Shown in pieces: positions 55,801 through 64,000 of a stretch of DNA of 64,000 nt. Where the stretch lies: positions 40,858,001 to 40,922,000 of the forward strand of contig OU612065.1 of NCBI GenBank assembly GCA_914767715.1. The letters are read 5' to 3'. Source of the stretch: Membranipora membranacea. Its lineage: Eukaryota > Bryozoa > Gymnolaemata > Cheilostomatida > Membraniporidae. The first letter of the stretch is position 1. Each line of letters starts with the position of its first letter. The position numbers were made by a program, and so were the translations under genes. Below the pieces are notes generated by a model. That model made no database searches, was not told the DNA's origin, and saw only the letters and a program-made list of their open reading frames with translations.

Positions 55801-58800
55801 TAGTTGTGTATTGCTGTGTAACAGTTGTGTATTAGCTGTGTATTAGCTGTGTATTATTTGTGTAATAGAGTGTATTAGCTGTGTATTATTTGTGTAATAG
55901 TGTGTATTAGCTGTGTAATAGTTGTGTATTAGCTGTGTAATAGTTGTGTATTAGCTGTGTATTTTTTGTGTAATAGTGTGTATTAGTTGTGTATTAGATA
56001 TTAACTCACCACTTATGGCCCACTAAACTGATGAACATTCCTCCTGGTCACATCATAGTAGTGACATCAGAGCCATACATTCAGTGTGATAGTGTGAATA
56101 GCCTTGAACACGGTCACGGTGTTTACCTAATTATCAGCTGCAGTGCTGTGATTTATGGAGTCAAAGTATAGGTCATCTCTGATGAGGGTAGTATACAGAT
56201 TCCATATATAAATATATACTGCAGGGAGATTGTATCAGTCCCTGCAGCTGGAGCCGCAGCTGTGTGTACATTATTATATACATTATTGTTATATATATTA
56301 TTATTATTTACGTTAATATTGTTATACTATATAGCAGACGTTGAGGTTCATACACTGTCAGCTCATCAAACTAATCATGTTAAAATATCAGAAGAGAGAA
56401 AATCAGCTCCTGATCTGCGGCCGAGCACACCTCCTGGTAAGGATGCCTTATATGTCTCCTTCTATCTATCCCCCTAATACTCTCATTAAATATCTCCTCC
56501 TGTCCACACCCTCACACAAATCTCTCTTTTTAGGGATCGTTTTTTTACCTGCAAAATAAGAGTCATAGTTGGATTGTTAGAATGAGAGTATATAGCATAG
56601 ACTTAATATAGTATATAAAGTCTATGTTATATAATGTTATATAATGTCATACAGTCAAGAGAAACAAGAGTTTCTTTCTTATCATCATATAATAAATCTC
56701 TAATAGTTATATAATATAGATTTATTATAAGGAAGTTTTCCTTATAGTGCTGCAGTCTGCACACATATAGTATACTGCAGTTTGCACACACATAGAGGTT
56801 ATTGTGTTTTTTGTATGCCTGGCCTACTTTAGCTAATGTGTGGCCTGTGTTATTCACCTGTGTGTTCAACAGACGTGTTTTATGATGTGAGCATATTGTA
56901 TTTATTTCTCAACATTAGGCATCTATTTTGATCCTTTTTGCCTGCTCTCCAAAACCCTCTCCGAAAAGGCTAAAAATGCAGCCAAAGTAGATCAGACTGT
57001 AGGAAGATATACTATGATCAAATGTAGGCAAGCAATACGGGAGCAAATTTTTACAACTAAAATAATAAGTCGTCATTAGGGGATAAACAATATTATAAAT
57101 GTATGCTCTATTGTGAAACTGTGTGTATAACTTGTGTATTATGTGTGTATTATATGTGTGTAATTTATATATATGTATTATACTGTATTATATATGTATT
57201 ATACTGAAGTTGATTATTTTATGTATTCTTTTAGCCGGTACGAGCAGTGCGAGGTCCCTAGAGAATAAACTCATATCAAGCTCCTTCAAGAGTAAACTTC
57301 AACTCGCTTATCAAAAAGGTACCACTAAAAATCATACAGTTAATCTGAGTCACTATATGCTGGGGGTGAGTGGGGTGAGGTTATAGGCTAATGCTTCCAA
57401 CTCGGACACCAACATATATAATATATAATCTCACCCCCCCCCCACCCCCAGCATCTTGTCCCTGGGTGAGATTATCAGATATAGAGATAGATAAGCTCAT
57501 ACTGTGTCTCACTGAGTAGATAGTAAATCATTATCTGCCATCTCCAGTTGTGGCATAAAATAACCATTAGTTTGGACAGTAAATTTCACATTGTAATATG
57601 TGGTGGAAAGCATAGAGTATTTTTTGCAGTTTTGGTTGCACAAGACCACAGAATTTACTTTTTTTGCTCTTACACTGAATTACACCGATAGATCTGTAGC
57701 AGACGTTGCTCCTTACTGGCCTGGTTTGAGTTTTAGTTACATGATGATTTCTGTCACAGAGAGATCTCTTATTGCTGCTTATTTTTACCATATAAATCAT
57801 AATAATGGATGTGATTATAAGATCTTATTATGTGGTTACAGGTGCACTGATAAAAAAGGCTCAACAAGAGGCTAGTCAAAACGGGGGACACAAATCCTGT
57901 ATATCCCCGAGTATCCCATCCTGCACTGTTAGTGATGTAAGCTCTGCTCATGTGTCACTCTTACCTGAATCTCCCACAGTAATTAAAGAGACTATCAACC
58001 TGGTCACGCCTACTACTGTCAGCACTGAGGACGGGCAGACTACGCGCCCCCACAAGCGACCACATCACAAAGAGAAATCTAAGTCTACATCAGGTCAGTT
58101 TTACTCTCCTCAATTGGCAGCTTACTTACTGTATACTATAACCCACTGATAAGGATTCTAATTGTGATGAGCGAATTCCTCGATTTTGGTTTTGAGAGAA
58201 GTAGACATAAATAGCTGCATTGCATCAGACCTAAATATATAAAAGAAATCCACAGATGACTGTTATACACATAGACTTAATATTAAGTCTATGGTTATAC
58301 ATAATAAATGGTATATAAAGATTCTTTTCCATACTGTTTTTTTATGTTTACTAAGAAACCTTGTACCACAGACCATAGCAGTTGTAGTTTTATATAACAA
58401 GTCGGTTGGAGTGTAGGGAACCAGCAAAACAAGCCAACTAACTCCCCTAGAGAAGTGAAAGTTAGCTAGAGTTAAGATTAGCTGGTTTGGGTGACTTAAT
58501 GTTAGCTAGCTTTAAATTTTGGCTAGCTGAGGGGACAGTCTGTATTCTGTTAGGGGGTGAGTAAATGGTAGCTGAATTTTCCTCATGCCATTACTTTACT
58601 CCTTTAGGGTTAATCTGGAGGAACATTTAAGTTATCTTAGATCCTTGAAACTTTGCAGTTTGTGACTTCAAACATTATCTATATAAGTATTTTAAAAACA
58701 AACAAAAATAACGAAAATTGAGGGATAAAAAATGTAAAGGGTATGGATATAATATTGTCAGAATTCTGAATGAAATATTGGTGTGTTTATTTATGCATGT

Positions 58801-61800
58801 GTGGACTACATTAGTGGTATTCACTGCTACTTTGTCTTATTAAGTCACTAATCACTATTAGTGACTTATCTGGTGTCACATGAACTTAAACTTGTTGCAT
58901 TTTCCAAGAAGGTGATACGGACCGGCCTACCAAATACTGTAAATATTGCTCAGTGCAAACAAAAGATATAAATTACTTATAATTTAATTCTGCAGGTGAT
59001 GGAAGTTCTAAATCTAAGAAGTCAAAGAAAGAAAAGAAGCATAAGAAGTATAAAAGTAAACAGAAAGGTAAGATTAGTGATATCCTGTCTCTGTACTAAC
59101 AGACAGACAGACATTCCTCTTCTATCGTATCTCGTCTTCCAGGCCAGCAGCAGACTGGTTATCTTGTCCAGCTGTCTGGGTGGCCTGCAATGAAGTCCTC
59201 CCTAGAATCTAAGTCTAAGGCACTTCATATTTGCTTAATAAATGAAATAATAAACAGTAGAATGTGATTAATTGTCGGTACCGTGCCGGAGAGTGAGGCG
59301 CCAACCTTCTCTTAGTCCCCCCCCCCCTCCTTCAGCTTCTCCCCTCGTACCCCCAACCCTATCAGATGTGATGCTCCACCCTCCAATGTGGGCCCTCGTT
59401 ACTTTGTGTAGTTCACGATCCACCACTTGCACTGAAGAGCGAGAATTATCCATGAAAATTTTGATTATACGACATGCTATGAAATAAAAGCGAAAGTTGC
59501 TGGTATGTTGCTAGTTCAGGTTCATCAATCAGAAAATAGCTATTGTCCATGCTGGATAATATGTACCATGAAAGTTATAAGTTTTACTTTGTCAGGTCTC
59601 GCATAGGAGTAACGACCTTCAGTAAAGTTATTTTTATAATTTTGTAGGGAAAAACTTCCTTTTATCCGAATGTTGGCAGGCGATAAATGTTTGATTGATG
59701 ATTATTTAAACCACAATGTAAGATCTATGTATAGATCTTTTCAAGTTTAACTTCAAGTTTAATATCTATCCTATATAATGTTGTCTGTGGGTGGTTGATA
59801 CCTCGCTGCTCAGTCCTCCTGATCTGTCAGGGTCTCTGTTGGTTGGTTGGTTGGTTTGTTGGTTTGTTTGTTTGATGGATGGTTGGATAACAAACTAAAT
59901 ATTCATGTCTACAGCCAAACTTGTGAATTCCATGAATTTGGAGCTACATTTGATGCGAGATCGAGATGGTATTGTGTGACTCTAATCTATGTACATATTA
60001 TGTGTATATACTGTGGGCTGCAGCAGCTCTATAACAATGACCGACTATTTTATACCTGATATCAATAAGGAAGTATTGTAAGTTTTGTTGCACAGACTGT
60101 GACTATACTAGTAATGAGTAGTAGTTAGTAGTGAGGATTGATTAAGTCATCACATTAGTGATCACAACCCAGTAGTATAAAGTCTGCTCCTGGATGCGTT
60201 CTAGCTCTCTCACAGTTATCTATGTTAACCTGAAGTTAACACTAATCAGTGTGATACTAGAGAAATCAGCTCACTGTGGGGTTCTCTGCTCACTGTGGGG
60301 TTCTCTGCTCACCGTGGGGTTCTCTGCTCACTGTGGGGTGCTCTGCTCACTGTGGGGTGCTCTGCTCACTGTGGGGTTCTTTGCTCACTGTGGGGTTCTC
60401 TGCTCACTGTATGGTGCTCTGCTGCTGCTGTTCTATGATGAAGTTATACTACTGTTATGTGCTTATCGGTGAGCTGCTAATAATCTTACAGTTACATATG
60501 AGGCGGGTTGGTAAGGCCGTAACATTGTATTACAGCGAGACAGAATTATGATATGGATGGACTGGCGTTTTTCTTATTTCTTGAGTTTCCAGTTTGTTGA
60601 CTGAACACGGTGTCCATATTGCGTTGATGATTGAGTTGTAGATGGTGCATCGAGTACTTGTTTGTGGTATATTTGACTTGGTATATTGTCTCTGAGGATT
60701 AGATACTCTGTGATTGTGTTACTCGCTGTAACACCACACACTGGATAATATCTGTACGGTCATGGCAACCAGTGAGAAAGTTACCAGAATATAGACATTA
60801 GATATCTGACTCTGGCTCTGATTCTCTATGTTGGAATGTATACATGAGGCAAACTTTCTATCGGAGTCACGCGGTGGTGGTGGAAGTCATTAAGATTATT
60901 GATATGTTTATTTGATGATGATAGCCGTTCTATTAATTGTGTCACTTCCTATATGATGAGGCTTCCGGCCCTCCCCTTCCTTCCCTCCACACATTTATCA
61001 CTCTGTGTTATTTATGTTTGTAGAGGTGTCACCCTCACTGCTGCCTCTCACACATGATAAAAACAAGCTTCAATCCCCAAAAATCATCTCTTACTCCAGT
61101 CCTCTCAAAAAAGATAACCCGACAGCTACATCAGGCCACGGCTCGAGCAGTGCTAGTAAGAGGAAACGCAGCCTTGTGTCCTTAGAAGATTCTCTCATAT
61201 TTTATGATGTACCTGGAACTGAGAGAAGTAAGAAAGAAGAGGAGAAGCAGCCGGTAGTGAACAATAACCTGAGTAAAATAGATACATCATCAGGGTCTGT
61301 ACACAGGCCAGCTACTGAACATTCCAAAGTAAACGGTAACATCGCCAAATCTATAGAGAAAAAACGTAAATCTTCTTCTCAACATTCAGACAATTATGAG
61401 AAAAAGTCAAAAACAATAAAAACTTCCTCAACGAAAACCAGTAAGAGTAAAACTAAGTCCATCACCAGGAGGAAGAACTCCAGTGGTGACAAGTCACGAA
61501 CTCCGACCCCAGTGGTGGATCTAATAAGTCCCTCAGGGGATACGGATGAACATAAGCTACCCTGGTCTAATAAAACAATAGAGGATGTGTGCAGATGTGA
61601 TCTGTGTGATTTTATTTCTATTGAGATGGACGATCTAATCGAACATAAGAAAGAAGTACATGCAGTTAGGAAGCTCACCCCTAGATTAGCCGCATGTGAA
61701 TACGACCCTGTATTCAATCCTGATGTTGAGTACAAGTGTACTCTATGTGGACTGAGTGATAATAAGTTACGTGTTATACGCAGACATATAAGTGAGGCAC

Positions 61801-63503
61801 ACCAAGCTAAGCTGAGAACCTGTGAGCGAGTGACGCATACTAGGGGCGTAGAGGGCTTCTCCCTCTGTGTGGAGACTGTACAAGTATACCGAGACTCTCA
61901 GGCTTCGTAGAATCATCTTATGTATAGATAGTCACAATATTCTGTATGAAGCTTTGAGGATTTGAGCTGCATGTCAAAACAATCAGATTTGGTTATTCCA
62001 GTGTATACCCATCCTTCCAGTCCACCCCCCCCCCCCCCGTGTATCTCTGCTCACTGAGAAATCTAATGTATATTGATGTATATTTTATAAAACTGTTTTT
62101 TGCCAGTGCAAAATGTCTATATATCTACGTAACATTGCAGACTAATACAGATTGATCAAAAACTAAAACAAACCTTCATCACGTTGGTGTTTACTCATCA
62201 CCTGGCCATGAGTATTAGAGAGCTTAACTTTAGTATACAGCTGCAGTGTAGTTGTGTTTAGTGATACTCTATGGACTGCACTGTAGCACCTAGGTTTTCT
62301 CCCATACAGACCATTTCGTGGAAATTATTTGCTAAGCGTGATATGAGAGTTTCGATTGTTCCGTTTCATGGAGATGAGCACACAATTCCTATACTCAGAT
62401 CAGATTTAGTAAACAGTAAGTTCCAGGGATAAACAAGAATGGTGTCATCATGTCATGTTGTGAATGTTACTATTGTTCTTTGTTACGACTGTCCAACAGT
62501 AGCTGATGTGGTAAGTTGACTTGTTTGTAGTTATGATAGACACATTGCAGTGTTATGAGCTGTACATATTGTGTGGTTAGGCTGTCACTGATCATACAAT
62601 AATTTGTTATGACTGCTGATAACAAGAACTGAACACTCAACTGGTTTGCAACCTGAAAAAATGAGAAGGAAATATCCTGTGGTTGCGTAATTTGCCTTTT
62701 TTGCTCTCTTTGCAAAAAGTTGGCACTGCAAATTTTGACTCAACAATAATATTTTTCACAACAAATTGCGGTTCCGCTGCAGGAATGATGTTTTACATTG
62801 TAGATAGATTAGCTGATTGACTACTGACATCATAGGGTTAGATGAGATAGCCCCTCCCTCCCTCCCTGACAGAGAGAGATTACCAGCCAATAAAGGTATG
62901 CAACAGCTAACTTATAATATGCTATCACCGTTAGCCAACAAGAACGCCAAAATAATGACACAATGAAATACTGACAGACGTTCCAGTGATGAATTATTAG
63001 CGTGACACTATTAGGCACTATTGGCAGCTGGTATTCAGTGAGGTTATTATGAGGTCTATTTTTGTGAGGATGTGGCCGATAAAGAAATGCCACTTCAAGC
63101 AACCCAGAAGTCATGTCTCTTCTGGAATACTTATTTGTCTAGAATGTATCTCCTCCAATTTAAGGATGTGAGAAAAGTGCTCAAGTAATATGCTATCCCC
63201 ATTCCCCTTTGGTAACAGCAGGGAAGGTTGGGACACCCTCCCGACCCTACCTGGTAACAGCATGCACTTGAATTCGACAATATTTTTTAACTTGTTTTAT
63301 CTTTCAAAAATACAAGACAAAGTAATGAATTTCTCCCTGGTCTCATCTCCTCTCCTCTCCGCTCATATTGCACTTTTGTCTGTTGATTATGTATATTTGA
63401 GTAGAAGGTACCAATAAAGATAAGAGTATGTCTGATGAGGAAGGATCTAACTCACCCGAGGAATCTCCAGAGACGAGCTCTAAGGAGAAGTCCGATGAGG
63501 AGG
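40802..63503 (+). CDS. Giant four-finger C2H2 zinc-finger protein of unknown family, partial at 3' end
   Basis: Exons: 40802-42407, 43423-43501, 43853-43923, 44344-45015, 45371-45427, 46248-46733, 47983-48483, 49541-50359, 51296-51448, 52195-52448, 54677-55772, 56338-56436, 57235-57318, 57842-58093, 58996-59067, 61024-61821 (or to a stop at 61910) and 63418-63503. All join in frame, about 2,395 codons. Two adjacent C2H2 fingers near residues 40-85 (CNFC...HSSQH; CSQC...HKEQRH) and two near the C-terminus (CDLC...HKKEVH; CTLC...HISEAH) all have C-x2-C-x12-H spacing. Between them lies Ser/Thr/Pro-rich sequence with ESEA repeats, poly-Ala, Gln/Ser repeats, a charged helix (ELYRKKKEEEEAESRK) and a Lys cluster (KKSKKEKKHKKYKSK). 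Probably a nuclear DNA-binding or chromatin protein (inference). The start Met 40802 (MDDRDDIK) is preferred because upstream frame is hydrophobic and unlike the rest. Confidence 0.75.
45027..45345 (+). repeat. GTGTGTCGGTGTC minisatellite in intron 4 of the zinc-finger gene
   Basis: About 20 units of GTGTCGTGTGTGTCG and variants, starting about ten bases after the exon donor (45016) and ending just before the next acceptor. Open Cys/Val-rich or His/Thr-rich frames on either strand are artefacts of the repeat. Confidence 0.9.
45766..45962. mobile_element. 197-bp non-autonomous hAT-type transposon
   Basis: Perfect termini CAGGGGTGCTCAAACTA and TAGTTTGAGCACCCCTG, with subterminal GTGGGCCA/TGGCCCAC typical of hAT MITEs. 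The flanking 8-bp duplication is ATGTAGAT (45758-45765) against ATATAGAT (45963-45970), one mismatch. It lies in intron 5 of the zinc-finger gene. Confidence 0.9.
47039..47066. mobile_element. 28-bp palindromic insertion with direct repeats
   Basis: The perfect palindrome AGAGACTATAGATA plus its complement lies between two copies of TGATTCTACC (47029-47038 and 47066-47075, overlapping by one base at the right edge). It abuts the left flank of the 470-bp element at 47077, so its duplication shares that element's target site. Confidence 0.65.
47077..47546. mobile_element. 470-bp foldback MITE (copy D, long form of the CATAGACTTAAT family)
   Basis: Begins CGTAGACTTAATAAGAAACC and ends with the complement of CATAGACTTAATGATAAAAC. 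The arms remain similar for well over 150 bp (TTAATTGTGGGGCGACGTAA; GATGCTATCATT; CCAGGTTTTTTGTT). Flanking 8-mers TTCTACCC (47069-47076) and TTCTGACC (47547-47554) match at 7 of 8 positions. No ORF. It is in intron 6 of the zinc-finger gene. Confidence 0.85.
47750..47905 (+). repeat. 20-bp GGGCGGTGGGATGGGTGAAT minisatellite
   Basis: About seven units near the 3' end of intron 6 of the zinc-finger gene, with variants GGAGAAGG and GGTGAAGG. Confidence 0.9.
49248..49332 (+). repeat. GC-rich CCTGTAGCCGGCGG tandem repeat
   Basis: About six units of 10-14 bp in intron 7 of the zinc-finger gene. The core GCCGGC is palindromic. Confidence 0.85.
51080..51138 (+). repeat. 12-bp GTTAGTACCAGT tandem repeat
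   Basis: Four to five units in intron 8 of the zinc-finger gene. Confidence 0.85.
51604..51945 (+). repeat. Degenerate ACATATCACCACT repeat array
   Basis: About 340 bp of loosely repeated ACATAACACCACTGCTAT and ACATATAACCACTCTGTC units in intron 9 of the zinc-finger gene. Units vary between about 18 and 27 bp. Confidence 0.8.
52729..53674. mobile_element. 946-bp inverted-repeat element with internal GGGGCACGTTGAGCC motifs
   Basis: Ends GGGGAAGGCGGGGCACGTTG and (complement) GGGGAAGACGGGTACGTTGA, bounded by TA on both sides (52727-52728, 53675-53676). The 15-mer GGGGCACGTTGAGCC or a close variant occurs forward at 52738, 53080 and 53477 and reversed at 53424, 53456 and 53652. No transposase is recognisable, so it is non-autonomous. 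It lies in intron 10 of the zinc-finger gene. Confidence 0.75.
55781..55997 (+). repeat. GTGTATTAGCTGTGTAATAGTT minisatellite
   Basis: About ten units of 11-23 bp beginning within ten bases of the donor of intron 11 (55773) of the zinc-finger gene. Confidence 0.88.
56596..56626. mobile_element. 31-bp micro-MITE remnant (copy C)
   Basis: CATAGACTTAATATA opens it and TAAAGTCTATG closes it, so the inverted repeat is slightly decayed. The flanking 8-mers GTATATAG and TTATATAA match at the six inner positions. It lies in intron 12 of the zinc-finger gene. Confidence 0.65.
58270..58293. mobile_element. 24-bp micro-MITE (copy B)
   Basis: A perfect palindrome consisting only of CATAGACTTAAT and its complement. 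It is flanked by the exact 8-bp direct repeat GTTATACA (58262-58269, 58294-58301). It lies in intron 14 of the zinc-finger gene. Confidence 0.85.
60263..60420 (+). repeat. 19-bp CTCACTGTGGGGTTCTCTG tandem repeat
   Basis: Eight units with minor variants (GTGCTCTG, TTCTTTG) in intron 15 of the zinc-finger gene. Confidence 0.93.
61822..63417 (+). other. Proposed intron 16 of the zinc-finger gene, or 3' UTR if the stop at 61910 is used
   Basis: Begins GTGAGC after a phase-1 exon end and finishes TAGAAG before a phase-1 exon. It contains a poly-C run near 62025-62038 and no supported gene. If the donor is not used, the frame ends at 61910 and most of this is 3' UTR or intergenic. Confidence 0.4.
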
Positions 63504-64000
63504 GTAAGTCGTATGATTACTGGATTCATTCAGCTGCTTTGGAATCAGTCTCTGGCATTTACCTTCAATTTCAGCCCAAGCTCCAGCTGTCTTTATATGG
63601 CAATTGGCAAGTATCCAGTCGCTACCTGGCAAAGGCAATGCCATGGCTGAATTGTGACCAATGCCTACCTATTGACTACGCTAGATGTTAGGCAGCTAGA
63701 ATCTAGGGGGCATGTTTATGCCTGCTCAGCTCTTAAGGCCTTATATAACTGTAGTTGCTTGATATTTGCCATGCTGAAGCTTCAGCTGGGGTTTTTAGCA
63801 AAGATATAATAATTTGTGCATAAGAATACAAGCTTAATATGTTGGTGCCGCTGAATAGAAACATGAGAATATGATGCATAGGCAGGTTGATTTGGTTAGA
63901 TGCAGAAACCTCTGTTTTGCTGCCGGCCTGCCACCCATAAATTTAAATCCTTTTGTGATTGGAATACTCTGAACTCTGATAATTCTTATTTCTCTAAGCT
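63504..64000 (+). other. Start of next intron, no gene recognised
   Basis: Opens with a good donor (GTAAGT) after the acidic exon ending SSKEKSDEEG. The remaining sequence to the window edge shows no acceptor-bounded exon that I could support. Confidence 0.4.

Overview
This is animal nuclear DNA. It has GT-AG introns and metazoan single-copy genes (a GSK3 kinase, LRRC58 and PEX19), AT-rich spacers, and many micro- and minisatellites, miniature inverted-repeat transposons and decayed retroelements. Short introns (about 0.1-2 kb) and close gene spacing suggest a non-vertebrate, probably marine and possibly early-branching animal. The sequence alone does not fix the taxon.

Layout. 1-6.8 kb: a terminal-inverted-repeat element carrying a tRNA-like SINE, then a 388-codon ORF holding only an AP-endonuclease-like domain and ending in a 48-bp tandem repeat. 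6.8-16.7 kb (+): a complete GSK3-type kinase gene in which four minisatellites or microsatellites fill almost half of the span. 17.6-20.2 kb (-): LRRC58, convergent with GSK3. 20.9-23.8 kb (+): PEX19, divergent from LRRC58 with 689 bp between the start codons. 24-40 kb: gene-poor, with a broken LINE, a sulfotransferase-like pseudogene and a second rearranged copy, a spliced MULE-transposase tail, tandem repeats and foldback elements. 40.8 kb to the window end (+): one very large gene of at least 17 exons (about 2,395 codons), with a C2H2 zinc-finger pair at each end and Ser/Thr-rich, basic, disordered sequence between. I cannot assign it to a named family.

The most distinctive signals are structural. 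(i) A family of tiny transposons, 24 to 470 bp, shares the termini CATAGACTTAAT and makes 8-bp target duplications. (ii) Minisatellites repeatedly start within a few bases of a 5' splice site, in both GSK3 and the zinc-finger gene. (iii) Several palindromes are perfect or nearly so. (iv) The zinc-finger gene has almost uniformly phase-1 introns. There is no operon, CRISPR array or bacterial-type system. The three conserved genes have unrelated housekeeping roles: signalling kinase, leucine-rich-repeat protein and peroxisomal membrane-protein import.

All exon boundaries were placed by eye from splice signals, reading-frame phase and family similarity. No database search was run.
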